A stretch of 64,000 nucleotides of DNA from Blastococcus sp. TBT05-19. GTDB lineage: Bacteria > Actinomycetota > Actinomycetes > Mycobacteriales > Geodermatophilaceae. Every line of letters starts with the position of its first letter. Position 1 is the stretch's first letter. The translations under genes and the position numbers were made by a program. The notes beneath the pieces were generated by a model. It was not told the origin of the DNA. It saw nothing but the letters and a program-made list of their open reading frames with translations, and did not search any database. Of the stretch, positions 1-11,188 are shown piece by piece. Location: NCBI RefSeq assembly GCF_003319095.1, contig NZ_QOHI01000001.1, forward strand, positions 310,001 through 374,000. The letters run 5' to 3'.

Positions 1-16
1 GCCGGGCTCCGTCGTC

Positions 17-667
17 GTGCGGGCGCGGGTCCACGGCCTAGCCCGCTCCCGCGAGCCCGCCGTCCCCGGAAGCGCCGGTCCTCGTCGGCGGTGGCTGCTG
101 GCCGGGGCGGCGGGGCTCGCGGCCGGCCTCCTGCTCGGTGGCGCGGCGGGCGCGAGCGCCGCCGTCGTCGTCACCGTGGCGGGGGAGCGGCTGCTGCGGG
201 CGGCCACCCCCGACGAGGCCGCCGCGGAGCGGGCGGACCTGCTGCGGGAGCTGCCCGCCGCGTGCGAGCTCCTGGCCGCCTGCCTGACCGCCGGTCTGCC
301 GGTCGCCGGAGCGCTGTCCGCGGTGGCCGGCGCGGTGCCCGGCCCGCTCGGACGGCGATTGCGCGGCGTGGCCGGGCTGCACCGGATGGGGGCGGAACTC
401 CGCCGGGCGTGGGCGGACCAGCCGGCCGAGCTCGCCGGTCTCGCCCGCGCGCTCGTACGGGCGGGGGAGTCAGGCGCCGCCGCGGTGCCGGCGCTGCGGG
501 CGCTGGCGGAGGAGACGCGCTCGGCGGCCCGGGCGCAGGCGCAGGCAGAGGTCCAGCGGGCCGGGGTGTGGGTGCTGGCGCCGCTCGGGCTCTGCTTCCT
601 CCCCGCCTTCGTCTGCCTCGGTGTCGTGCCGCTCGTCCTCGGCATCGCCGGCGACGTCCTCGGGTGA
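17..667 (+). CDS. TadC-like type II secretion F-domain membrane protein
   Basis: This is probably an inner-membrane platform protein of a Tad/Flp pilus or type II secretion-like machine. The 216-residue reading has a hydrophobic segment near residues 25-52, a soluble helical part with the LPAACELLAACLTAG-type pattern seen in F-domain proteins, and a C-terminal hydrophobic hairpin around residues 185-214. The GTG at 17 is the first start in the window, but the frame is open to the left edge, so the gene may be truncated here. It is followed by DUF4244 and TadE genes, the usual Tad order in actinobacteria. The family call rests on pattern and context. Confidence 0.7.
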   Translation: MRARVHGLARSREPAVPGSAGPRRRWLLAGAAGLAAGLLLGGAAGASAAVVVTVAGERLLRAATPDEAAAERADLLRELPAACELLAACLTAGLPVAGALSAVAGAVPGPLGRRLRGVAGLHRMGAELRRAWADQPAELAGLARALVRAGESGAAAVPALRALAEETRSAARAQAQAEVQRAGVWVLAPLGLCFLPAFVCLGVVPLVLGIAGDVLG

Positions 668-780
668 GGCGTCCACAGCCTGCGGCCCGCTCCACAGATG
701 CCGCCCAGCCCTGGGACCCGGCCAGCTCCGCGCCGAGGCTCGGTGCACCGCCCCACCGGGGCCCGATCGAGGAGGACTCC

Positions 781-1020
781 ATGACCGCAGACCCGACCGT
801 TCCCGACACCGACCCGGCCGAGCCCGAGCACGCACCCCCGACCGGCCGGTGGGCGCGGCTGCGGGCCGCGGGAGAGGCGGGCATGAGCACCGCGGAGTAC
901 GCCGTCGGCACGGTGGCGGCGTGCGCCTTCGCCGCCGTGCTCTACCGGGTCGTCTCCGGCGACTCCATCGTCACCGGGCTGACCGACCTGGTCGACCGGG
1001 CGCTCGCGACGCTGTCCTGA
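781..1020 (+). CDS. DUF4244 pilin-like small membrane protein
   Basis: This 79-residue protein resembles the DUF4244 family, small Flp-pilin-like proteins of actinobacterial Tad clusters. Its middle has the prepilin-like sequence GEAGMSTAEYAVGT, a Gly-Met-Ser-Thr-Ala-Glu arrangement with a Glu at the +5 position, followed by a hydrophobic helix. It is therefore a candidate for prepilin-peptidase processing and for the pilus subunit. A GAGGAGG ribosome-binding site lies at 769-775, six bases before the ATG. It sits between the TadC-like and TadE-like genes. Confidence 0.8.
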   Translation: MTADPTVPDTDPAEPEHAPPTGRWARLRAAGEAGMSTAEYAVGTVAACAFAAVLYRVVSGDSIVTGLTDLVDRALATLS

Positions 1021-1023
1021 GCC

Positions 1024-1413
1024 GTGGGCCGTCGAGCGGGGCACCGCCCCTCGGTGCGGCGCGGCGAGGCCGGGATGGTCACCGCCGAGACCGCGGTCGT
1101 CCTGCCCGTCCTGATGCTGGTGCTCGTCGGCGCGGTCGCGGCCGTGACGGTGGTGGGCGCCCAGCTCCGCTGCGTCGACGCCGCCCGGGAGGGGGCCCGG
1201 GCGGCGGCACGCGGCGAGGAGGTGGCGACGGTCGTCGACCGGGCCGGGCGCGCGGCCCCGGCGGGTGCCCGCACGGAGGTCACGAGCACCGACGGCGACG
1301 TCTGGGTGACGGTGACGGCCGACATCTCGCCGCTGGGACCGCTGCCCTGGCGGATCACGGTCGAGGCCGACGCGGTGGCCGCGCGCGAGCCGGGGGCGGT
1401 GCCGGGCGGATGA
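1024..1413 (+). CDS. TadE family pseudopilin-like protein
   Basis: This 129-residue protein is TadE-like. After a short basic N-terminus it has GEAGMVTAETAVVLP, the processing-site and Glu pattern of TadE proteins, and one hydrophobic helix. An extracytoplasmic part follows containing the family motif CVDAAREGARAAARG. It begins with GTG three bases after the DUF4244 stop, and its stop overlaps the next ATG (ATGA), so the genes are translationally coupled. TadE proteins are minor pseudopilins of Tad machines. Confidence 0.85.
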   Translation: MGRRAGHRPSVRRGEAGMVTAETAVVLPVLMLVLVGAVAAVTVVGAQLRCVDAAREGARAAARGEEVATVVDRAGRAAPAGARTEVTSTDGDVWVTVTADISPLGPLPWRITVEADAVAAREPGAVPGG

Positions 1414-1760
1414 GGAGCGAGCGGGGATCGGCGACGGTGTGGGTGCTCGCCCTGTCGGTTGTGCTGGTCACGGTCGCCGCGGCGGCGGTCGTGGTCGGCC
1501 TCGCCGTGGTCGCCCGGCACCGTGCGGGCACGGCCGCGGACCTGGCCGCGCTGGCGGCGGCGGGGCGCGCGGTCGTCGGCGATCCGGAACCGTGCGCCAC
1601 CGCGGCGGAGATCGCCGGAGCCAACGGCGCCGAGCTGACCCGCTGCCGCGTGGAGCCCGGATCGGTCGTCGCCGTGGAGGTCCGCGTCGCCGTTCCGCTG
1701 GGGCGGCTGGGCGAGCACGAGGCCGTCGGCCTGGCCCGGGCCGGACCGGTTCCGCCGTGA
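1410..1760 (+). CDS. TadE-like protein of the helicase/secretion neighbourhood (Rv3654c-like)
   Basis: This 116-residue protein starts at an ATG overlapping the preceding TGA. It has ERGSATVWVLALS followed by a hydrophobic helix, then an AGTAADLAALAAA segment typical of the Flp-pilus-assembly TadE/G-like family found beside actinobacterial Tad genes. The rest is a small extracytoplasmic domain with two cysteines. It ends six bases before the convergent helicase gene. It is probably a minor pseudopilin; its exact role is unknown. Confidence 0.8.
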   Translation: MRSERGSATVWVLALSVVLVTVAAAAVVVGLAVVARHRAGTAADLAALAAAGRAVVGDPEPCATAAEIAGANGAELTRCRVEPGSVVAVEVRVAVPLGRLGEHEAVGLARAGPVPP

Positions 1761-1765
1761 GCGGC

Positions 1766-4243
1766 TCAGAAGACCAGCTCGTCCTCGTCCTCGTCGACGT
1801 CGGCGGTTTCCGCGTCCGGGGCAGCGGGGGCGTCCTCGATCTCGGCGACCACGTTCGGCCCGGCCGCCTCGGCGGCGGCGAGCTCGTCCAGGACGACGTC
1901 GAGCACCCGCACGGCGCCGGCCTTGTCCAGCGGGTCGTTGCCGTTGCCGCACTTGGGCGACTGCACGCACGACGGGCACCCGCTCTCGCACTCGCAGCTG
2001 GCCACCGTCGCCCGGGTCGCCTGCAGCCACCGGCGGAGTGCGGCGTACCCGCGCTCGGAGAAGCCGGCCCCGCCTGGGTGCCCGTCGTAGACGAAGATCG
2101 CCGCCGTCCCGGTGTCGGGGTGCACCGCGGTCGAGAGCCCGCCGAGGTCCCAGCGGTCGCAGGTGGCCAGCAGCGGCAGGATGCCGATCGCCGCGTGCTC
2201 GGCGGCGTGCAGCGAGCCGGGGAGCTCCGCGTCGCCCACGTCGGCCCGCTGGACCGCGCGGGAGTCCAGGGTCAGCCACACGGCCTTGGTGCGCAGCTGG
2301 CGCGGCGGCAGGTCGAGCGGGAACTCGGCCAGCACCTCGCCGGAGCCCAGCCGCCGCCGCTGGTAGGCGACGACCTGGTTGGTCACGTCGACCACCCCGG
2401 TGTGCGCGGTGACGGCGCCCAGGCCGCGGGTCTGCTCGATCGAGACGATCGCGAGGTCGGTGATGTCGCGCGCCACCGTCGTCCAGTCGGGGCTGTCGGG
2501 GTGCACGACGGCGCAGGCGTCCTCGACGTCGAACTCGTCGACGACGAAGGTGTCCCCGCGGTGCACGTAGAGGGCGCCCTCGTGCACGGTCGAGTGCGCG
2601 GCCCCGCCGTCGACGGTGCCCAGCAGCCGGCCGGTGTCGGCCTCGATGATCGCCACCGGCTCGTCGCCGCTGCCGCGGATGTCCACGTCGGGCCGGCCCC
2701 GCCCGGCCCAGTACCAGCCGGTCGGGCGCCGGCGCAGCTGCCCGGCGGCCACCAGCTCCTCGATCTGCGCCTCGGCCACCGGTCCGCCGAAGTCGGCCAG
2801 GTCGGCAGGGACCAGCGGCATCTCGGCGGCGGCGCAGCACAGCTGGGGGCCCAGCACGTACGGGTTCGCCGGATCGGTGACCGTGGCCTCGATCGGGCGG
2901 CCGAACACCGCCCGCGGGTGGTGGGCGAGGTAGTGGTCCAGCGGGTCGTCGCGGGCGACGAAGACGACCAGGGACTCCCGCTGCGCCCGCCCGGCCCGGC
3001 CGGCCTGCTGCCACAGCGAGGCCAGCGTGCCCGGGTAGCCGGCGAGGACCACGGCGTCGAGACCGGCGATGTCGATGCCCAGCTCGAGCGCGTTGGTGGT
3101 GGCCACGCCGAGCAGGGCGCCCGACGACAGCGCCCGCTCCAGCTCGCGGCGCTCCTCGGGCAGGTAGCCGCCCCGGTAGGAGTCCACCCGGCGGGCCAGG
3201 TCGCCCCGGCCACGGTCGGCCAGCAACCGGCGGGCCTGGTCGGCGACCGACTCCGCGCTGCGGCGCGAGCGGACGAACGCCAGCGTGCGGGCGCCCCGCT
3301 CCACCAGGTCGGCGAGCAGCCCGGCGGCGTCGGCGGCGGCCGAGCGGCGCAGCGGCGCCCCGTGCTCACCGGTCCGCTCGGTCAGCGGCGGCTCCCACAG
3401 CGCGAAGGTGGCGCCCGGGCGCGGCGACCCGTCCTCGGTGACGGCGACGACGTCCTCGCCGACCAGCCGGGTGGCGGCCGCGGCAGGGTCGGCGACGGTG
3501 GCCGAGGCCAGGACGAACACCGGCTCGGCGCCGTAGCGGCGGCAGATCCGCCGCAGCCGGCGCAGCACGTGGCCGACGTGCGAGCCGAAGACCCCGCGGT
3601 AGGCGTGGCACTCGTCGATCACGACGTAGGCGACCCGGCGCAGCGTGCTCGACCAGCGCTGGTGGGCCGGCAGGATCCCGCGGTGCAGCATGTCGGGGTT
3701 GGTGACGATCCAGCGCGAGTGCCGCCGGACCCAGTCGCGCTCCTCGGCCGGGGTGTCGCCGTCGTAGGCGGCCGGCCGCACCGAGGGATCGGCCAGCTCG
3801 GCGACCGAGGCGAGCTGGTCGCGGGCCAGCGCTTTGGTCGGTGCCAGGTAGAGCACGCAGGCGCGCGGGTCCTCGGCCAGCCTCGTCAGCGCCGGGAGCT
3901 GGTAGGCCAGCGACTTCCCCGACGCCGTCCCGGTGGCGACGACGACGTGCCGCCCCTCGCGGGCGGTCTGCGCCGCGGCGATCTGGTGGGAGTACGGGGC
4001 GCGGACGCCGCGGGCGACCAGGCGCTCGCGCAGCCCGTCCTCGACCCACTCCGGCCAGCCGGCGGTGCGGCTCTCGCGCACCGGCAGGTGGTGCACGTGG
4101 GTGACCGGCTGCTCGTCCTCCGCCGCTCCCGCGAGCAGGGCCTCCAGCAGCTCCCCGCCGGGCGGGACCGCGATCGCGCCGCCCTCGGACCGGTCGTCCG
4201 TGCCGGGAGGGGGAGCCGACCGGACCGGGTGGAGCGTGGTCAC
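1766..4243 (-). CDS. DEAD/DEAH-box helicase of the Tad neighbourhood (Rv3649-like)
   Basis: This is a superfamily 2 helicase with an additional C-terminal domain, matching the DEAH helicase that actinobacteria keep beside Tad genes. Visible motifs are ATGTASGKS (Walker A), VIDECHAY (motif II), ASAT (motif III), ELGIDIAGLDAV and QQAGRAGRAQR (motifs V and VI). Near the C-terminus four cysteines in a CECESGCPSC arrangement plus CGNGNDP form the zinc-binding DUF1998 region. I chose the GTG at 4243 (825 residues). The frame stays open to 4408, but residues before 4243 are basic and compositionally unlike the rest. It is divergent from hppA. Known relatives process DNA 3'-5'; the cellular role is unproven. 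Confidence 0.85.
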   Translation of the reverse strand: MTTLHPVRSAPPPGTDDRSEGGAIAVPPGGELLEALLAGAAEDEQPVTHVHHLPVRESRTAGWPEWVEDGLRERLVARGVRAPYSHQIAAAQTAREGRHVVVATGTASGKSLAYQLPALTRLAEDPRACVLYLAPTKALARDQLASVAELADPSVRPAAYDGDTPAEERDWVRRHSRWIVTNPDMLHRGILPAHQRWSSTLRRVAYVVIDECHAYRGVFGSHVGHVLRRLRRICRRYGAEPVFVLASATVADPAAAATRLVGEDVVAVTEDGSPRPGATFALWEPPLTERTGEHGAPLRRSAAADAAGLLADLVERGARTLAFVRSRRSAESVADQARRLLADRGRGDLARRVDSYRGGYLPEERRELERALSSGALLGVATTNALELGIDIAGLDAVVLAGYPGTLASLWQQAGRAGRAQRESLVVFVARDDPLDHYLAHHPRAVFGRPIEATVTDPANPYVLGPQLCCAAAEMPLVPADLADFGGPVAEAQIEELVAAGQLRRRPTGWYWAGRGRPDVDIRGSGDEPVAIIEADTGRLLGTVDGGAAHSTVHEGALYVHRGDTFVVDEFDVEDACAVVHPDSPDWTTVARDITDLAIVSIEQTRGLGAVTAHTGVVDVTNQVVAYQRRRLGSGEVLAEFPLDLPPRQLRTKAVWLTLDSRAVQRADVGDAELPGSLHAAEHAAIGILPLLATCDRWDLGGLSTAVHPDTGTAAIFVYDGHPGGAGFSERGYAALRRWLQATRATVASCECESGCPSCVQSPKCGNGNDPLDKAGAVRVLDVVLDELAAAEAAGPNVVAEIEDAPAAPDAETADVDEDEDELVF

Positions 4244-4446
4244 CTCCCCACTGTCACACCCCCGCGCAAGGCGCCGTCGACCCGGCCCGCGAAGGGAGCG
4301 CGCGAGACGGACACCGCAGGTGTGATCTCGCTTACACTTCGCGCCGTTCCGGACCCGGCCCGTACTGGTCGGGGACGGGACGCCGACCTCCGCCGCACCG
4401 GGGAGCACCGGCGCCTCCCGGGCGGCCGCCGACGCCTGGAGGACCC

Positions 4447-6714
4447 ATGCCCGACAGCTCCCTGTCCGGCGGGGAGATGGCGCTGGTCGCCGTCATCCTC
4501 GTCATCTCCCTCGCGGCCCTGGTCTTCGCCGCCTACCTGGTGCGGGCCGTCACGGCCGCCGGCCAGGGCACGGAGAAGATGCGGGACATCGCCCGCGCGG
4601 TGCAGGAGGGGGCGGCGGCCTACCTGAGACGGCAGTTCCGGACGCTGGCGGTCTTCGCCGTCATCGTGTTCCTGCTGCTGCTCGTCCTCCCGGTCGCCGA
4701 CGGCGGCTGGGGGACCCGGGTGGGCCGGGCGGTGTTCTTCCTCGTCGGCGCGACCTTCTCCGCGCTCGTCGGCTTCATCGGGATGACCCTGGCCACCCGC
4801 GGCAACGTCCGGGTGGCGGCCGCGGCCAACGCCGGTGGGTACCTGCCGTCGTTCCGCATCGCCTACCGCACCGGCGGGGTCGTCGGGATGATCACCGTCG
4901 GGCTCGGCCTGTTCGGAGCAGCGCTGGCGCTGCTGCTCTTCGACGAGACCGCCCCGGTGGTGCTCGAGGGCTTCGGCTTCGGCGGCGCGCTGCTGGCCAT
5001 GTTCATGCGCGTCGGCGGCGGCATCTTCACCAAGGCCGCCGACGTCGGCGCCGACCTCGTGGGCAAGGTCGAGGCCGGCATCCCCGAGGACGATCCGCGC
5101 AACGCTGCCACGATCGCCGACAACGTGGGCGACAACGTCGGCGACTGCGCGGGCATGGCCGCCGACCTCTTCGAGTCCTACGCGGTCACCCTGGTCGCCG
5201 CGCTGATCCTGGGGCAGGTCTTCTTCGGCCCGGTCGGCATGGTCTTCCCCCTGGTGGTGGCCGCGATCGGGGTGGTCGCCTCGGTCGCCGGCATCCTGGC
5301 GACCCGGCCCTCGGCGGACGACGGCAGCGGCCTGGCGCCGATCAACCGCGGCTTCTTCGTCTCCGCCGTCGTCTCCCTGGTGCTGGTGGCCGTCGCCTCC
5401 TTCAGCGTGCTGCCCGGTGTGGGCGACGACGTGGACGACCTGCCGGTCAGCCCGCAGGTGCTCGGCTTCGTCTCGGTGCTGGTCGGGGTCGTGCTCGCCG
5501 CGGCCATCCAGCAGCTCACCGGCTACTTCACCGAGACCACCCGCAAGCCGGTGAAGGACGTCGGCCGCAGCTCGCTGACCGGCCCGGCGACGGTGATCCT
5601 GTCGGGCATCTCGCTCGGCCTGGAGTCCGCCGTCTACGCCGCGCTGCTCATCGGCGGTGCGGTCTACGGGGCCTTCCTGATCGGCGGCGGGGCTGCTCTC
5701 TACGCCGTGGCGCTGGCCGGCTGCGGTCTGCTCACCACCGCCGGCGTCATCGTCTCCATGGACACCTTCGGCCCGGTCAGCGACAACGCCCAGGGCATCG
5801 CGGAGATGTCGGGCGACATCGACGAGAACGGCGCCCGGGTGCTCACCGACCTCGACGCCGTCGGCAACACCACCAAGGCGATCACCAAGGGCATCGCGAT
5901 CGCGACCGCGGTGCTCGCCGCCACCGCGCTCTTCGGGTCCTACAACGCGCAGATCGCCGTCGCCCTCGACGACGCCGGCGCCTCGCTCGGCGACGCCTTC
6001 AGCCTGGTCAACCCGAACAACGTGGTGGGCGCGATCCTCGGCGCCGCCGTGGTCTTCCTCTTCTCCGGGCTGGCGATCAGCGCGGTGTCCCGGGCAGCCG
6101 GCCGGGTCGTGTTCGAGGTGCGGGAGCAGTTCCGCACCCGCCCCGGGATCATGACGTTCGCCGAGCGCCCGGACTACGGCGCCGTCGTCGACATCTGCAC
6201 GAAGGACTCGCTGCGCGAGCTGGCGACCCCGGGGCTCCTGGCGGTGCTGGCCCCCGTGGCGGTCGGGTTCGGCCTGGGCATCGGCCCGCTGGCCGCGTAC
6301 CTGGTGGGCGCCATCGCCGCCGGCACGCTGATGGCGGTCTTCCTCGCCAACTCCGGCGGCGCCTGGGACAACGCCAAGAAGATGGTGGAGGACGGCGAGC
6401 ACGGCGGGAAGGGCAGCGAGGCGCACGCGGCGACCGTCATCGGCGACACCGTGGGCGACCCGTTCAAGGACACCGCCGGCCCGGCCATCAACCCCCTGAT
6501 CAAGGTGATGAACCTGGTCGCGCTGCTCATCGCGCCGGCCATCGTCTCGTTGTCGGTGGGGGAGGACGCGAACACCGGGCTGCGCGTGGGGCTCGCCGTC
6601 GCCGCGCTGGCCGTCATCGTCGCGGCGGTCGTCGTCTCCAAGCGGCGGTCGGTCGTCGTCGGCGAGGTGGCCGCGGCGCCGGACCAGGCGTCCCTGGCCG
6701 GACGGGTCGGCTGA
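4447..6714 (+). CDS. hppA: K+-independent proton-translocating membrane pyrophosphatase
   Basis: This 755-residue polytopic protein couples pyrophosphate hydrolysis to proton export across the membrane. The substrate-site motifs are present: DVGADLVGKVE, DDPRNAATIADNVGDNVGDCAG, the DTFGPVSDNA region and GDTVGDPFKDTAGPA near the C-terminus. The subclass signature reads GNTTKA with Lys at residue 477, which in this family marks K+-independent enzymes (Ala in the K+-dependent ones). About 15 hydrophobic segments are evident. A soluble pyrophosphatase is also encoded in the window at 30.2 kb. The ATG follows a CTGGAGGACCC ribosome-binding site. Confidence 0.95.
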   Translation: MPDSSLSGGEMALVAVILVISLAALVFAAYLVRAVTAAGQGTEKMRDIARAVQEGAAAYLRRQFRTLAVFAVIVFLLLLVLPVADGGWGTRVGRAVFFLVGATFSALVGFIGMTLATRGNVRVAAAANAGGYLPSFRIAYRTGGVVGMITVGLGLFGAALALLLFDETAPVVLEGFGFGGALLAMFMRVGGGIFTKAADVGADLVGKVEAGIPEDDPRNAATIADNVGDNVGDCAGMAADLFESYAVTLVAALILGQVFFGPVGMVFPLVVAAIGVVASVAGILATRPSADDGSGLAPINRGFFVSAVVSLVLVAVASFSVLPGVGDDVDDLPVSPQVLGFVSVLVGVVLAAAIQQLTGYFTETTRKPVKDVGRSSLTGPATVILSGISLGLESAVYAALLIGGAVYGAFLIGGGAALYAVALAGCGLLTTAGVIVSMDTFGPVSDNAQGIAEMSGDIDENGARVLTDLDAVGNTTKAITKGIAIATAVLAATALFGSYNAQIAVALDDAGASLGDAFSLVNPNNVVGAILGAAVVFLFSGLAISAVSRAAGRVVFEVREQFRTRPGIMTFAERPDYGAVVDICTKDSLRELATPGLLAVLAPVAVGFGLGIGPLAAYLVGAIAAGTLMAVFLANSGGAWDNAKKMVEDGEHGGKGSEAHAATVIGDTVGDPFKDTAGPAINPLIKVMNLVALLIAPAIVSLSVGEDANTGLRVGLAVAALAVIVAAVVVSKRRSVVVGEVAAAPDQASLAGRVG

Positions 6715-6724
6715 TCCGCCGGCC

Positions 6725-6730
6725 TAGCCT
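6725..6730 (+). promoter_or_regulatory. Candidate -10 hexamer TAGCCT of a leaderless gene
   Basis: TAGCCT lies six bases before the GTG of the 6737 gene. The spacing places the transcription start at or next to the start codon. No ribosome-binding site is visible. The same arrangement recurs elsewhere in this window. Confidence 0.45.
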
Positions 6731-6736
6731 GCCGTC

Positions 6737-7015
6737 GTGGGTTCCCCGGGGCCGGAGCTGTCCATCGTGTCGACGTTCGTCCTGGGCGGCATGGAGCCGG
6801 TCCGGCTGGTGGTGCACCACGCCGACGGGTCGTGGGACTTCCTCTGCAACACCATCGACGACGCCGGCTCGATGGTGACCGTGCACACCGAGCACGTCTT
6901 CGAGCGGTTCCCCGACCTGCTGCCCCTGCGCAGCCTGCCGCGCGGGTTCCTCGCCGAGCGCGGGGACGTGTCGGACGAGTGGGTGACCGAGCCGTTCACC
7001 GAGGAGCCGCAGTGA
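6737..7015 (+). CDS. Conserved hypothetical protein, 92 aa
   Basis: A 92-residue acidic soluble protein with no membrane segment and no motif I recognise. It has the coding pattern of a real gene: a strong third-position G/C bias and a -10 hexamer placed for leaderless transcription. Its middle contains VVHHADGSWDFLCNT and ends with acidic EPFTEEPQ. It is located between hppA and topA. No function is assigned. Confidence 0.65.
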   Translation: MGSPGPELSIVSTFVLGGMEPVRLVVHHADGSWDFLCNTIDDAGSMVTVHTEHVFERFPDLLPLRSLPRGFLAERGDVSDEWVTEPFTEEPQ

Positions 7016-7340
7016 GCGCCCGACACGTCGCGGTCGCCCGCGGATCGGATCGCCGCGGCCCGGGAGGAACTCCGCAGGTCGGTGAGTCTGACCCCTTGGC
7101 GGGACGCGCTCTTGGCGCCCCGGGAACACGGGCGCAGCATCCACGTTTGTCGGGGTGACGGCGCGCCCACGGAGGGTCGCCCCCGGCGCCCCGGCGCGGG
7201 GGTGGCTTACCGTGGCCCGCCGAGGGGCGTTCCGCGGTGGCGTCCGACCGGCCCCGGCCCCGGGACCGGTGCACCCGGGTCGCCAGGCCCGGGCGCGAGC
7301 GCCGCGCCCGCACCACCTCAGCACCACCGACAGGAGTCAC
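7016..7340 (+). other. Intergenic region upstream of topA
   Basis: No gene is supported in these 325 bases. A TACCGT hexamer at 7208-7213, followed by TGGCCCG, is a candidate -10 element. It matches TACCGT before the MFS-kinase gene (11133-11138) and would give a 5' leader of roughly 120 bases for topA. CAGGAG at 7331-7336 is the ribosome-binding site that fixes the topA start. Confidence 0.5.
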
Positions 7341-10178
<2,838 letters not shown>

Positions 10179-10232
10179 TCGCCGTGACCGGCTCGGAGGA
10201 CGCGCTGCGCGCCCGGACGCACGCCTACCGGC

Positions 10233-11033
10233 TCACCCCGCGCTGAGCGGGCGGCTGCCGACGGCGAAGACCCGCCGGAAGGGCAGCAGCGTCGTGCCGT
10301 CGGGCCGCGCCGGGTAGGCGTTCCGCAGCGCCGCCGCGTACGCCTCGGTGAAGCGCGCCGCGTCGTCGTCGTCCAGCCGGGCCAGCACCGGGCGCAGCAC
10401 CGTCGAGCGCACCCACGCCAGGACGGGGTCGGTGCCGGTCAGCACGTGCAGGTACGTCGTCTCCCAGACGTCGGCCGCGAGCCCGGCCCCGGTGAGCACC
10501 TCGGCGTACCCGGCCGGCTCCAGCACGGTGTCCGGGGCGGGGCCGGCGTCGGCCAGCCGGTCGGCCCACCCGGGGGAGCGGCACAGCTCGGCCAGCAGCG
10601 CGTGGGTGGGGTTCCGGAAGTTGCCGGGCACCTGGACGGCGAGCCAGCCGCCCGGGGGCAGGGCGCCGGCCCAGCGCGCCATGAGCTCCGCGTGGCCGGG
10701 CACCCAGTGCAGGACGGCGTTGCTGACGACGACGTCGACCGGTTCGCTCGGCGCCCAGTCGGCGACGTCGCCCAGCTCGAACGAGACCCGGTCGGAGGCG
10801 GACGCCGACGCCGCGGCCAGCATCTCGGGGGAGGAGTCGACGCCGGTGACGCGGGCCCCCGGCCAGCGCCGGGCCAGCGAGGCGGTGAGCGAGCCCTCGC
10901 CGCACCCCAGGTCGACGACCACCCGCGGTTCCTCGGCGGCGACCCGTGCCACCAGCTCGACGAAGGGCCGCGCCCGCTCCCCGGCGAAGCGGAGGTAGCT
11001 GCCGGGATGCCACGCGCCGTCGCTGCTGGTCAC
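10233..11033 (-). CDS. tam: Trans-aconitate 2-methyltransferase-like SAM methyltransferase
   Basis: A 266-residue class I methyltransferase. VVDLGCGEGSLT is the SAM-binding motif I, VTGVDSSPEML is motif II, and VVVSNAVLHWVPGH resembles the Tam signature. The C-terminus with LLPFRRVFAVGSR is also typical of Tam, which methylates trans-aconitate, an inhibitor of aconitase. The GTG at 11033 is chosen because a TAGGGT hexamer (11041-11046) sits seven bases upstream, as expected for a leaderless message, and because WHPGSYLRF is the conserved N-terminus. It is convergent with topA. Substrate is inferred from similarity only. Confidence 0.8.
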   Translation of the reverse strand: MTSSDGAWHPGSYLRFAGERARPFVELVARVAAEEPRVVVDLGCGEGSLTASLARRWPGARVTGVDSSPEMLAAASASASDRVSFELGDVADWAPSEPVDVVVSNAVLHWVPGHAELMARWAGALPPGGWLAVQVPGNFRNPTHALLAELCRSPGWADRLADAGPAPDTVLEPAGYAEVLTGAGLAADVWETTYLHVLTGTDPVLAWVRSTVLRPVLARLDDDDAARFTEAYAAALRNAYPARPDGTTLLPFRRVFAVGSRPLSAG

Positions 11034-11040
11034 GGGAGGG

Positions 11041-11046
11041 ACCCTA
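11041..11046 (-). promoter_or_regulatory. Candidate -10 hexamer TAGGGT (leaderless)
   Basis: Read on the minus strand, TAGGGT lies seven bases before the GTG of the methyltransferase gene. No ribosome-binding site is visible. Confidence 0.4.
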
Positions 11047-11188
11047 GGGGGATCGGCGGACGGGAGCGGAACAGCAGGCGACCGTTTGACCCGACCGGGC
11101 GTCGAGGGGCCGAAATCGTCACGCCGGCCCGGTACCGTGGCCCGGCCGGGGCCCGCTCCGTCCCGGTGCCCACCGACCTGGGGAGCTC

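Noticed and set aside
1439-4627. A 1,062-codon open frame on the plus strand
   Set aside because: It lies antisense to the DEAD-box helicase, whose motifs are intact. In such G+C-rich DNA long antisense frames are expected, and its product has no domain pattern.
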